Assembly: GCA_026399835.1 (NCBI GenBank)
Contig: JAPLQE010000010.1
Location: 1 to 64,000 of the forward strand
Direction: 5' to 3'
DNA: 64,000 nt
Source of the DNA: Burkholderiales bacterium
Lineage (GTDB): Bacteria > Pseudomonadota > Gammaproteobacteria > Burkholderiales > Burkholderiaceae_E
Below the pieces are notes generated by a model that was given only the letters and a program-made list of their open reading frames with translations, ran no database searches and was not told the origin of the DNA. Position 1 is the stretch's first letter; each line of letters opens with the position of its first letter. Of this stretch, positions 1 through 9,438 are shown piece by piece. The translations under genes and the position numbers were made by a program.

Positions 1-91
1 CATCGGCGCGGGCCGACACCGCCAGTTCGCTGTCGTCGAACAACGCCGCAGTCTGGCCGGCACTTTCTCGTTCAAGGGGCTCGGTGCTCAT
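1..91 (-). CDS. Partial gene of unknown function, 5' end only
   Basis: An ATG at 91 reads leftward off the window edge, giving 30 codons that begin MSTEPLERES and remain open. A purine-rich AAGGGA lies about 11 bases upstream, so a real start is likely. Only the N-terminus is present and no family can be assigned. Because it diverges from the leader of a CRISPR array, it could be a cas gene or an unrelated neighbour; the sequence to the left would decide. Confidence 0.5.
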   Translation of the reverse strand, partial: MSTEPLERESAGQTAALFDDSELAVSARAD

Positions 92-358
92 GCGCCGATT
101 ATCCCTTCAACGAGCCGATTGCTTCACACGTTCTGAGTCGACGTGCGGAGAGGTCGGCCGCTCGGCGGGTGCGAGCGCTGAAATGCCTCGTCTGTTCCCG
201 GGCAGCGCTCGCATGGCAAGTTCTCTTTAACAATCAAACACTTGTCGTTTCAATGCCAAAACGCCTCGGCGACTGGCAGGTGCCCCTGCGCGGAAAATTT
301 GCGAGGTCTCGCAGATGCAGCTCAAAATCCGCGTGAGAGCAGCGATTCGAAGTCCCCT
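92..358 (+). promoter_or_regulatory. CRISPR leader
   Basis: This non-coding stretch lies directly before the first intact repeat. It contains an AT-richer patch around 225-300, unlike the surrounding GC-rich DNA. It is taken as the leader because the far end of the array carries the degenerate repeat, which normally marks the oldest, leader-distal end, and because the repeat 3' end in this orientation looks like a type I crRNA tag. The promoter itself cannot be pinned down. It also contains the upstream region of the divergent gene ending the window. Confidence 0.55.
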
Positions 359-3300
359 CTCATCCGAGGCCGTTGGCCTCGGCCTCATTGAAGCAAGCGC
401 GAGTTGCGCGGCGACCTGCAGCGCCTCGAGCTCATCCGAGGCCGTTGGCCTCGGCCTCATTGAAGCTTGACCACCAGGCTCACGAAGCGCCGCGCGTAAT
501 CGTCTCATCCGAGGCCGTTGGCCTCGGCCTCATTGAAGCTCTCCTGGGCCGCCGCGCGCCATGGGCACCAAGCCGTCACCTCATCCGAGGCCGTTGGCCT
601 CGGCCTCATTGAAGCTCGGCGAATGAATAGTGCTTGGTGCCCGCCACGATGAGCTCATCCGAGGCCGTTGGCCTCGGCCTCATTGAAGCGGGCTGGAAGC
701 TGTCGATAGCCTGTGCCCGCCGCTCTACTCATCCGAGGCCGTTGGCCTCGGCCTCATTGAAGCCGATGCGCCGACGGGTCAACAACGATGGGCGTCGCAT
801 CCTCATCCGAGGCCGTTGGCCTCGGCCTCATTGAAGCCGCTCGTCGTCGCTGACACGCGAGCCGCCAACCTTGTCTCATCCGAGGCCGTTGGCCTCGGCC
901 TCATTGAAGCGGTCATCCGAGGTGACTTCCGATGCGCCGACGGGGCTCTCATCCGAGGCCGTTGGCCTCGGCCTCATTGAAGCCTGTGGCGCAGGCGGTG
1001 ATTGAGGCGTGCGCAAACTCATCCGAGGCCGTTGGCCTCGGCCTCATTGAAGCGTCTCCACCGGCCTGCCCGGCATCGCGAACGAAGTCCTCATCCGAGG
1101 CCGTTGGCCTCGGCCTCATTGAAGCCAGGGCGATGCGACCGGCTCGAACCCGTCGGGCACCTCATCCGAGGCCGTTGGCCTCGGCCTCATTGAAGCACGA
1201 CCATCCACTTCGGCTTCGTCTCCACCGGCCTGCCTCATCCGAGGCCGTTGGCCTCGGCCTCATTGAAGCTTGCTGAACTGAGGTCTGCCCATGCCTGCAG
1301 TGTCACCTCATCCGAGGCCGTTGGCCTCGGCCTCATTGAAGCCGGACGTGACTCGCACGAGCCGACGGCCGCCGCCGACTCATCCGAGGCCGTTGGCCTC
1401 GGCCTCATTGAAGCGGGTTCAGAATCCACGGGTCATCGAACTGGAACGATTCTCATCCGAGGCCGTTGGCCTCGGCCTCATTGAAGCGCGAGGCGGGCTT
1501 CGACATCCCCGACTCGATCGCCGACTCATCCGAGGCCGTTGGCCTCGGCCTCATTGAAGCAATCCCAACTCGACCCACTGCCTCGCGCGGTGCTGCTCTC
1601 ATCCGAGGCCGTTGGCCTCGGCCTCATTGAAGCGTGACCTTGATCGTGAAGCCGTTGTACGTCTCCATCGCCTCATCCGAGGCCGTTGGCCTCGGCCTCA
1701 TTGAAGCTGCACCGTCGCGTTTCCGGTCAGCGCAAGCTGAAGCCCCTCATCCGAGGCCGTTGGCCTCGGCCTCATTGAAGCCCCATTGGCACAGCCGTGA
1801 TGATCGGGCCGTACGGCTCCTCATCCGAGGCCGTTGGCCTCGGCCTCATTGAAGCGCGCGGCGGTGCCCTGCTGCGTGCCGCGCCCGATCATGCTCATCC
1901 GAGGCCGTTGGCCTCGGCCTCATTGAAGCGCCTTCGCGGCCATCCGGTCGTTCGAGCGCTTTGCCTCATCCGAGGCCGTTGGCCTCGGCCTCATTGAAGC
2001 GCGATGGTCGCGCCGACGCTGGTGCAGACCGGCTACGCTCATCCGAGGCCGTTGGCCTCGGCCTCATTGAAGCAGCGGCCCGGCCGTCGTCGTGGCGCTT
2101 CCGACCTGCTCTCATCCGAGGCCGTTGGCCTCGGCCTCATTGAAGCAATGCCCGTCGTTACGACGCCGCCGCCCGTCCCTAGCTCATCCGAGGCCGTTGG
2201 CCTCGGCCTCATTGAAGCGCCGTCTCCCGCGCCCGGGTCATCGCCGAGATGTACCCTCATCCGAGGCCGTTGGCCTCGGCCTCATTGAAGCCGATGCGCT
2301 GGTTCCGCAACGTCAACCGGCTGCAGAGCTCATCCGAGGCCGTTGGCCTCGGCCTCATTGAAGCCCTTGGGACTCCGCGAAGGCGTGGAAAACGCCGCAG
2401 GACTCATCCGAGGCCGTTGGCCTCGGCCTCATTGAAGCGACGTTCCGGTCTTCGGCGAGCTGGGGTTCACCGAGCCTCATCCGAGGCCGTTGGCCTCGGC
2501 CTCATTGAAGCCGATGCGCTGGTTCCGCAACGTCAACCGGCTGCAGAGCTCATCCGAGGCCGTTGGCCTCGGCCTCATTGAAGCTGGGCGTCCCCCGATT
2601 GCAGGCATTTCAGCAAGGCCCTCATCCGAGGCCGTTGGCCTCGGCCTCATTGAAGCGCGCGCAGGCGAAGCGCCACGTACCGGCGCGTGCTCTGCTCATC
2701 CGAGGCCGTTGGCCTCGGCCTCATTGAAGCATCCCGACGAGCGTTCAGCCCGGGCCGCAGGCCATGCTCATCCGAGGCCGTTGGCCTCGGCCTCATTGAA
2801 GCACCGGCGCGAGTCTCGACTCGACCAAGTGGAACGACGCGATCTGCTCATCCGAGGCCGTTGGCCTCGGCCTCATTGAAGCGTCATATCGGCGGTCATG
2901 CGCGCGATCTGGTCGGTCACTCATCCGAGGCCGTTGGCCTCGGCCTCATTGAAGCATGGACGCCACGGGGTACGCGCCTGGCGTGACCGACCCTCATCCG
3001 AGGCCGTTGGCCTCGGCCTCATTGAAGCGAGCCGATGCACGCAGTACCCGGCGCAGAAGGGTGGACGCCTCATCCGAGGCCGTTGGCCTCGGCCTCATTG
3101 AAGCATCACCGGCCCCGCGACAACCGGCACAACCCGATCCTCATCCGAGGCCGTTGGCCTCGGCCTCATTGAAGCATCCGCTGCATTACTGACTCCCGCT
3201 CCTGCAGCGACTCATCCGAGGCCGTTGGCCTCGGCCTCATTGAAGCGGTTGAGACCATGACGATCGTCCGCGATGGGGTGCGGCTCATCCGAGGCCGTTG

Positions 3301-3836
3301 GCCTCGGCCTCATTGAAGCGGGCGCGAGACCAACAAGTCGTCGAGGTTGACCTGGCCTCTCATCCGAGGCCGTTGGCCTCGGCCTCATTGAAGCTACACG
3401 ACCATCTCCGGCCGGGCGTTCGCGAACATCCTCATCCGAGGCCGTTGGCCTCGGCCTCATTGAAGCGTCGGCAGCGTGCCCGGCGACCCTGCGACCGCGC
3501 CCCTCATCCGAGGCCGTTGGCCTCGGCCTCATTGAAGCGCGCGCGACCGGGTCGTCCTTCGTGCCCTCGTAGGCCGGCTCATCCGAGGCCGTTGGCCTCG
3601 GCCTCATTGAAGCCAGGCCTCGGGCACGTCGCCGATCACCTGGGCGCTCCTCATCCGAGGCCGTTGGCCTCGGCCTCACTGAAGCGTCACTTTCCCGCCG
3701 TCGTCTCCGCTGACGTATGCACCGCTCATCCGAGGCCGTTGGCCTCGGCCTCATTGAAGCCGGGCAAGCATCGCGCGGATTGCAAGAGTCAGGTCAGACT
3801 TTCATCCGAAGCCGTTAGCCTCGGTCTCATTGCCAC
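359..3836 (+). CRISPR. CRISPR array, 48 repeats of 36 bp and 47 spacers
   Basis: Repeats start at 359, 431, 504, 580, 654 and so on to 3725, with a degenerate last copy at 3801-3836 (seven mismatches) and one substitution in the copy at 3650. Each 36-bp repeat begins CTCAT, contains a perfect 8-bp hairpin CCGAGGCC-GTT-GGCCTCGG, then CCTC, and ends ATTGAAGC. That end resembles the ATTGAAAC-type 8-nt handle of type I crRNAs. Spacers are mostly 34-40 nt, with one of 44 (2803-2846). The spacers at 2292-2328 and 2512-2548 are identical. Transcription is inferred to run left to right: degenerate repeat on the right, handle at the 3' end, and a TTC motif 5' of two overlapped protospacers. Type I is likely from handle and PAM; the subtype (36-bp repeats fit I-G/I-U better than the 32-bp I-C repeat) cannot be fixed without cas genes. 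All open frames across the array are artefacts of the repeats. Confidence 0.98.
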
Positions 3837-3920
3837 TTGACCCATTCGACCAGCGCCCAAGAGAGCAACGCAACTCTTCCAGGAGACCATAACTCGCCAC
3901 CGACCGCCGACCCGCCTCCC

Positions 3921-5474
3921 TCAAGCCAGCCTGAACGTCGACACCGCCTGCACCAGCTGCCCGGCCTGCTGCTTGAGGCCCTCGGCCGCCGCCGCGCTTT
4001 CCTCGACCAGCGCCGCGTTCTGCTGCGTGACGCGGTCCATCTGCGAGACCGCCTCGCCGACCAGCGACACGCCGCGGCTCTGCTCCTCGCTCGCCGAGCT
4101 GATCTCGCCGACGATGTCGGTCACCTTGCGGATCGACGCGACGATCTCCTGCATGGTCGCGCCGGTGCGATCGACCAGGGCGGTGCCGCTGTTCACGCGG
4201 CCGACCGACTCCTCGATCAGCCCCTTGATCTGGCGCGCGGCGTCGGCGCTGCGCTGCGCGAGCGTGCGCACCTCGCTCGCCACCACCGCGAAGCCGCGGC
4301 CCTGCTCGCCGGCGCGTGCGGCCTCGACCGCCGCGTTCAGCGCCAGGATGTTCGTCTGGAACGCGATCCCGTCGATCACGCCGATGATGTCGGCGATCTT
4401 GCGCGAGCTCTCGTTGATGCCGCGCATCGTCTCGACCACCTCGCGCACCATCTCGCCGCCGTGCTCGGCGACCTGCGACGAGCCGATCGCCAGCTGGTTC
4501 GCCTGGCGCGCGTTGTCGGCGTTCTGGCGCACCGTCGTGCCCAGCTCCTCCATCGAGGCCGCGGTCTCCTGCAGCGAGCTCGCCTGCTGCTCGGTGCGCG
4601 CCGACAGGTCGGAATTGCCGCTGGCGATCTCGCCGCTCGCGCCGGCCACCGCATCGGCATTCGAGCGGACCTCCTGCACGGTGCGGGCGAGGTTGTCGCG
4701 CATGGTGCCCAGCGCCGCCATCACGCTGTCGGTGTCGCCCGCGCGCAGCTCGATGCGGGTCGCGAGGTCGCCCGCGGCCACCGCGCTCGCCACCTCCTTG
4801 AGACGCTCGGGCTCGCCGCCGAGCCGGCGCATCACGCGGGTCACGTACCAGGCGAAGCCGCCGATCCCGAGGCCGACGAACAGCACCGCGCCGATGACCA
4901 GCTTGCGCACGAGGATCGCCTCGTCGCCGACGGCGGCGAGGTCCGACTGCAGCACCGTGCCCTGGCGGTTCTTCTCGGCGTTGAGCGGCGCGAGCAGCAG
5001 GTTGCGCGCCGGCACCGTCTTGTCGGCCAGGAATGCGAACGCCTCTGCCTTCTTGCCTTCGCGGATCAGGATGACGTTCTCCCCGGCGACCTTCAGGAAG
5101 CTCGAGAGCAGCGCCGGCAACGGTGCGTGCGCATCGCGCCCGGCCTGCGTGACCATCGCCTTGCCGAAGTCTTCGAGCTTCTCCTCGAGCAGTCGGCCCT
5201 TGTCGGCGACATCGGCGAGCGCCACGCCCATCTCCTCCGGGGTGCGCGCGAGGATCGCGTGACGCAGCTGCAGCGAGGCTCGCGTCACGTTGAGCTCGAG
5301 CTCGGCGATGCGCTGCAGCTGCGGCACGCGCGCGGCGCCGACGAGCTCGGCATGGGCGGTCAGCTGACCGATCAGCACCCAGGTCATCGCGGCCACGCCC
5401 ACCATCGCGGCGATGAGCATCGTGCTGATGGCGAACAGGCGCTGCGCGAGCGTGAATCGATTCGAAGACGGCAT
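3921..5474 (-). CDS. Methyl-accepting chemotaxis protein
   Basis: A 517-residue transmembrane chemoreceptor that would pass ligand signals to CheA/CheW. It has TM1 at about 8-36, a periplasmic four-helix-bundle region at about 40-188, TM2 at 190-211, a HAMP domain at about 212-265 and a cytoplasmic coiled-coil signalling domain. The invariant hairpin tip is present at about 370-405 ([20 protein letters not shown]). It lacks a C-terminal NWETF-type CheR tether. The ATG at 5474 was chosen because the hydrophobic TM1 follows at once; the upstream open frame is Arg/Gly/Trp-rich and has no coding look. No chemotaxis genes are adjacent. It ends 84 bases from the CRISPR trailer. Confidence 0.95.
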   Translation of the reverse strand: MPSSNRFTLAQRLFAISTMLIAAMVGVAAMTWVLIGQLTAHAELVGAARVPQLQRIAELELNVTRASLQLRHAILARTPEEMGVALADVADKGRLLEEKLEDFGKAMVTQAGRDAHAPLPALLSSFLKVAGENVILIREGKKAEAFAFLADKTVPARNLLLAPLNAEKNRQGTVLQSDLAAVGDEAILVRKLVIGAVLFVGLGIGGFAWYVTRVMRRLGGEPERLKEVASAVAAGDLATRIELRAGDTDSVMAALGTMRDNLARTVQEVRSNADAVAGASGEIASGNSDLSARTEQQASSLQETAASMEELGTTVRQNADNARQANQLAIGSSQVAEHGGEMVREVVETMRGINESSRKIADIIGVIDGIAFQTNILALNAAVEAARAGEQGRGFAVVASEVRTLAQRSADAARQIKGLIEESVGRVNSGTALVDRTGATMQEIVASIRKVTDIVGEISSASEEQSRGVSLVGEAVSQMDRVTQQNAALVEESAAAAEGLKQQAGQLVQAVSTFRLA

Positions 5475-5865
5475 GGTGGAGGGTCCGGGTAGCTCGGAGA
5501 ATGGGCCGGGTCGCGCAGGGCTGCGCCCGGTCGTTGTTCTTGACCAGAACAAAATAGGGTCTTCCCCATGGCCCCGAACCCACGAAAAGCCTGGCCAAAC
5601 CCGGCCGTTTACGGCGCCGGTGGCCGATCGTCCGCCCGTCCGCCCGTCCGCCTGCGCCGTCCGCCTAAGGCAGGTTCTCGCGCGTGACGATCGAGAATCG
5701 CACCGGCTCCACACCCGCCATCGGGTCGCCCCCGTCGCGTGCATTGGACAGGATGCGCACGCAGGCCTGCACCATCGCCTGCGACCCGGTACGTCCCTTC
5801 CCGGACCTGACGACGCTCTGAGGCTATCCTCACGGTCCCCGACGACGCGCCAGCGCCTCCCGCCG
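5475..5865. other. Intergenic region between chemoreceptor and RuBisCO-like gene
   Basis: The 391 bases between the divergent chemoreceptor and RuBisCO-like genes hold no intact gene. The middle (5665-5823) retains a C-terminal coding remnant listed separately. Promoters for both neighbours must lie here, but no clear -35/-10 pair or operator was recognised. Confidence 0.6.
5665..5823 (-). pseudogene. C-terminal remnant of a sugar-binding-type regulator or binding protein
   Basis: Read leftward, an open stretch of about 50 codons ends with TAG at 5665-5667 and gives text such as [20 protein letters not shown] and [13 protein letters not shown]. This resembles the C-terminal tail of periplasmic-binding-protein-fold proteins, either LacI-type regulators or ABC binding proteins. 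Two in-frame stops lie directly upstream, so only the tail survives. It may be the remnant of the regulator or transporter of the neighbouring catabolic cluster. The family call is from memory of the tail only. Confidence 0.4.
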
Positions 5866-7134
5866 ATGACCGACCGCATCCTCGCCACCTACCTGATCGA
5901 GACGCCGCTCGATCCCGCCCGCGTCGCCGACGTGCTCGCCGGCGAGCAGAGCAGCGGCACCTTCGTGCGGGTGGCCGGCGAGACCGACGACCTGCGCGCC
6001 CGCAGCCGGGCCACCGTCGAGCACATCGAGCCGCTGGCCGATGCGCCGGCGCCGAGCCTGCCGAACGCCTGGCTCGAGCGCCGCGGCGTGGGCGGCCCCT
6101 GGCACCGCGCTCGCATCACCGTCGCGTTCCCGCCGGCCAACCTCGGGCGCAACCTGCCGACGCTCGCGGCCACGGTCGCGGGCAACCTGTTCGACCTCGG
6201 CGAGACCACCGGCGTGCGGCTCGAGCAGCTCGTGCTGCCGGCCGCGTTCCGCGCCCGCTTCGAGCGGCCGGCGCAGGGCGTGGCCGGTACCCGCGCGGCC
6301 ACGGGCGTGGCGCGCGGGCCGCTGGCCGGGACGATCATCAAGCCGAACGTCGGGCTGTCGGCGACCGAGACCGCGGACCTGGTCGAGGCGCTGTGCCGCG
6401 CGGGCATCGACTTCATCAAGGACGACGAGGTCAACGCCGACGCCGAGCACGCGCCGCTCGCCGAGCGCGTGCCGGCGGTGATGGAACGCGTGCGACGCTG
6501 GCAGCACGAGTCGGGCAAGCACGTGATGGTCGCGTTCAACATCAGCGACGAGCACGAAGCGATGCTGCGCCACGCCGAGCTCGTCGAGCGCGAGGGCGGC
6601 AGCTGCGTGATGGCGAGCCTGAACTGGTGCGGCTTCTCGGCAATCCAGTCGCTGCGCCGGCACACGCGGCTGGCGATCCACGGCCACCGCAACGGCTTCG
6701 GCATGTTCGAACGGCATCCGGCGCTCGGCATGGGCTTCCAGCCCTACCAGGCGATGTGGCGGCTGGCTGGCGTCGACCACCTGCACGTGCACGGGCTGGG
6801 CGGGAAGTTCGCGCAGGCCGATGCCGACGTCGCGCAGGGCGCGCGCGACTGCCTCGCCCCGCTCGCCGATCCGGCCGACACCGCCGACCGCGTGATGCCC
6901 GCGTTCTCCTCGGGCCAGTGGGCCGGCACCCTGCCCGCGACCCTCGAGGTGGTGCCCGACGGCGACCTGCTGTTCATGTGCGGCGGCGGCATCCTCGCGC
7001 ATCCGGGCGGCCCGGCGGCAGGCGTGACGAGCGTGCGCCAGGCCTGGGCCGCGGTGCAGGCCGGCCGCACGCTGGCCGATGCGGCGCACGACGCGCCCGA
7101 GCTGCGCGAGGCGATCGCGTTCTTCGGAGCATGA
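5866..7134 (+). CDS. RuBisCO-like protein, OiaX/OiaT-like
   Basis: A 422-residue protein of the RuBisCO large-subunit superfamily. It keeps the catalytic [11 protein letters not shown] segment (Lys159) and the metal/carbamate loop FIKDDE (Lys185, Asp186-187), with GHRNGFG and a glycine-rich phosphate loop [14 protein letters not shown] near the end. It has no small subunit nearby and diverges from photosynthetic forms. The next gene is a DUF1537 kinase 7 bases downstream. In D-apionate catabolism such a pair (OiaK with OiaX or OiaT) phosphorylates 3-oxo-isoapionate and then decarboxylates it to an erythrulose phosphate or splits it to glycolate and 3-phosphoglycerate. That role is inferred from family and neighbour; apionate-oxidising genes are not seen here, so another acid sugar is possible. 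The first ATG after the stop-rich upstream was chosen. Confidence 0.88.
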   Translation: MTDRILATYLIETPLDPARVADVLAGEQSSGTFVRVAGETDDLRARSRATVEHIEPLADAPAPSLPNAWLERRGVGGPWHRARITVAFPPANLGRNLPTLAATVAGNLFDLGETTGVRLEQLVLPAAFRARFERPAQGVAGTRAATGVARGPLAGTIIKPNVGLSATETADLVEALCRAGIDFIKDDEVNADAEHAPLAERVPAVMERVRRWQHESGKHVMVAFNISDEHEAMLRHAELVEREGGSCVMASLNWCGFSAIQSLRRHTRLAIHGHRNGFGMFERHPALGMGFQPYQAMWRLAGVDHLHVHGLGGKFAQADADVAQGARDCLAPLADPADTADRVMPAFSSGQWAGTLPATLEVVPDGDLLFMCGGGILAHPGGPAAGVTSVRQAWAAVQAGRTLADAAHDAPELREAIAFFGA

Positions 7135-7141
7135 GCGGCCC

Positions 7142-8491
7142 ATGAGCGGCCCGTATATCGCCTGGGTCGGCGACGACTTCACCGGCGCCTCCGACACCCT
7201 CGCCACGCTGGCCACGGGCGGCGCGCGCGCGCTGCTGTTCCTCGACGTGCCCACCCCCGCGCGCCTCGCCGCGGTCGGGCCGCTCGAGGCGGTGGGCGTG
7301 GCCACCGCGGTGCGCTCGATGGCGCCGGCCGCGATGCGCGAGGTGCTCGCGCCGATCGCCGACTGGCTCGCCGGCAGCGGCGTGCCGGTCGTGCACTACA
7401 AGGTCTGCTCGACCTGGGACAGCGCGCCCGGTACCGGGAACATCGGCGAGGCGGTCCGCACGCTGTGGCGGCCCGCGTATGCGCCCTGGGTGCCGCTGGT
7501 GGGCGGGCAGCCCAGCCTCGGGCGCTGGTGCGCACACGGCCAGCTGTTCGCGCAGGCGGGGGCGGGCGGGCCGGTGTACCGGATCGACCGGCATCCGACG
7601 ATGAGCCGCCATCCGGTCACGCCGATGGGCGAAGCCCGGCTCGCGGTGCACCTCGCCGCGCAGGGCTGCGCGCCGGTGGCGCGGGTGGACCTCGCGGCGT
7701 TCGCGGGCGGCGCGCCGGCGATCGATGCGGCGATCGTCGCGGGAATGGGCACGGGCGCGCCCGAGCATGCGACCGGCGCGCCGCACACCGTGCTCTTCGA
7801 CACGCTGAGCGCCGCCGACCTCGCCGCGACCGGCGCCGCGATCGCGCGCCATGCGCACGGCCGCACGGTGCTCGCGGTCGGCGCGAGCAGCGTCGCGCAG
7901 GCGATGCTCGCCCGCTGGCGCGCGAGCGGCGTGCTGGCCGCGGCGGTCGAGCCCTCGGTGGCGCGGGCCGCGGTCGCGCCCGCGCGCGGGCCGGTCTTCG
8001 TGCTGGCGGGCAGCCTGTCGCCGCTGTCGGCACGGCAGGTCGCGCAGGCACGCGCCTACGAGCGCGTGGCCCTCGACGCCGGGCGGCTCGCCGCGGGCGA
8101 CGCCGGCTATCTCGAGGCCACCGCCCGTGCGATCGGCGCGCGCCTGGCGCAAGGCGCGCACGTGCTCGCCGGCACCTCGATCGCCGGTCCCGCGCCGCGC
8201 GGCGCCGACCCGGCGCTCGCGCCCGCCTGCGGCGCGCTGCTGGCGGCCGTGCTCGGGCAGGCGCGCTGCGCACGCGTGGGCGTCGTCGGCGGCGACACCT
8301 CGAGCCGCGCGGTGCAGGCGCTCGCGCCCTGGGCGCTCGGCTGGGTCGGCCGCGTCGGCGCGAGCTCGCCGGTGGTCCGCGCCCATGCCGACGATCCGGC
8401 GGTCGACGGGCTCGAGCTGATGCTCAAGGGCGGCCAGATGGGCGAGGACGACGTGCTCGACCGGCTGGTGAGCGGCGACGCGCACCGCTGA
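7142..8491 (+). CDS. DUF1537 four-carbon acid-sugar kinase family protein, OiaK-like
   Basis: A 449-residue protein with the family's N-terminal signature GDDFTGASD at residues 10-18 and a glycine-rich C-terminal nucleotide-binding part ([23 protein letters not shown]). DUF1537 enzymes are ATP-dependent kinases of tetronates, erythronates and 3-oxo-isoapionate. The gene starts 7 bases after the RuBisCO-like gene, so the two are surely co-transcribed and likely act in sequence, the kinase providing the phosphorylated substrate. The ATG at 7142 is chosen over 7131, which runs into a stop after four codons; the two lie in an 11-bp tandem duplication. Confidence 0.88.
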   Translation: MSGPYIAWVGDDFTGASDTLATLATGGARALLFLDVPTPARLAAVGPLEAVGVATAVRSMAPAAMREVLAPIADWLAGSGVPVVHYKVCSTWDSAPGTGNIGEAVRTLWRPAYAPWVPLVGGQPSLGRWCAHGQLFAQAGAGGPVYRIDRHPTMSRHPVTPMGEARLAVHLAAQGCAPVARVDLAAFAGGAPAIDAAIVAGMGTGAPEHATGAPHTVLFDTLSAADLAATGAAIARHAHGRTVLAVGASSVAQAMLARWRASGVLAAAVEPSVARAAVAPARGPVFVLAGSLSPLSARQVAQARAYERVALDAGRLAAGDAGYLEATARAIGARLAQGAHVLAGTSIAGPAPRGADPALAPACGALLAAVLGQARCARVGVVGGDTSSRAVQALAPWALGWVGRVGASSPVVRAHADDPAVDGLELMLKGGQMGEDDVLDRLVSGDAHR

Positions 8492-8617
8492 GCCCAGCGC
8501 CACCGGGCGCGCCGGGACCGGCATCGCGGCCGCTGGAACGGCGGCCGCGGGCCGCGCTCGACGCGCGCAGACCACTCGGGCATCCTCGGCGGCTCCCGAC
8601 CGCACTGCCACGCACCG

Positions 8618-9436
8618 ATGACCCTGCCCAGCCCCGAGACCCTGCTCGCCGCCGCCGACGCCGGCCACTCGCTGCCCGCCGCGGTACCGGGCGGCGCCGA
8701 CCCCGCCGACATCGACGCCGCGCTGCGCACGCAGGCCGCGGTCGCCGCACTGCGCCGCGCACGCGGCGAGTTGCAGGTCGGCTGGAAGATCGGCTTCACC
8801 AACCGGACGATCTGGCCCCTGTACGGCGTGCAGCAGCCGATCTGGGGCCCGGTGTGGGACACGACGCTGACGCTGCTCGAGGGCACCGACGCGCAGGCCG
8901 CGATCGCGCGGCTCGCCGAGCCGCGGCTCGAGCCCGAGATCGTGCTCGGCCTGAAGGCCTCGCCGCCGCCCGACGCCGATGCGCACGACGCGGCCTCGAG
9001 CGCGGCGCTGCTGGCCTGCGTCGACTGGGTCGCGCCCGGCTTCGAGATCGTCCACAGCGTGTGGCCGGGCTGGAAGTTCGGCGCCGCGCAGGGCATCGCC
9101 GCGCAGGCGCTGCACGGCGCGCTGCTCGTCGGCCCGCGCGTGCCGCTCGCCGCACTCGGCACCGATCCGGCCGGGGCGCTGTCGGCGCTGCGGCTCGAGC
9201 TGTGGCGCGACGGCGAGCGCATCGCCCAGGGCGTCGGCTCGAACGTGCTCGACGGCCCGCTGCAGGCGCTCGGCCATCTGGTCGCAGGCCTCGCCGCGCG
9301 CGGCGAGCGCGTGGCGGCGGGCAGCGTGGTGACCACCGGCACCCTGACCGACGCGCAGCCGCTCGCCGCGGGCCAGACCTGGCGCACGACGCTCGCGGGC
9401 GTGCCGCTGCCCGGCCTGACCCTCGGGGTCGCCTGA
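8618..9436 (+). CDS. 2-keto-4-pentenoate hydratase / fumarylacetoacetate hydrolase-fold enzyme
   Basis: A 272-residue protein with the hydratase-type features GWKIGFTNR near residue 60, RLEPEIVLG near 105, a VxPGFEIVHS segment near 140 and the closing VVTTGTLTDAQPL loop. Family members hydrate 2-hydroxyalka-2,4-dienoates or cleave/decarboxylate related oxo-acids with Mg2+. The substrate here is not known. It lies 126 bases after the kinase and 2 bases before a dehydratase-like gene, so it may belong to the same catabolic unit. A distant paralogue of the same fold is at 35341. Confidence 0.8.
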   Translation: MTLPSPETLLAAADAGHSLPAAVPGGADPADIDAALRTQAAVAALRRARGELQVGWKIGFTNRTIWPLYGVQQPIWGPVWDTTLTLLEGTDAQAAIARLAEPRLEPEIVLGLKASPPPDADAHDAASSAALLACVDWVAPGFEIVHSVWPGWKFGAAQGIAAQALHGALLVGPRVPLAALGTDPAGALSALRLELWRDGERIAQGVGSNVLDGPLQALGHLVAGLAARGERVAAGSVVTTGTLTDAQPLAAGQTWRTTLAGVPLPGLTLGVA

Positions 9437-9438
9437 CC

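Noticed and set aside
540-653. Reverse-complement match of 11 bases between two neighbouring spacers (GGGCACCAAGC / GCTTGGTGCCC)
   Set aside because: With 47 GC-rich spacers an 11-base match is expected by chance.
359-3840. Many short open frames inside the CRISPR region with SSEAVGLGLIEA or HPRPLASASLK repeats
   Set aside because: They are translations of the repeat in different frames; no start site or protein features.
3837-5492. 551-codon plus-strand frame opposite the chemoreceptor
   Set aside because: Composition of a shadow of the receptor gene on the other strand; the receptor frame has all family motifs.
3802-5598. 598-codon minus frame overlapping the chemoreceptor
   Set aside because: Arg/Gly-rich shadow in another phase, with no domain and crossing the degenerate repeat.
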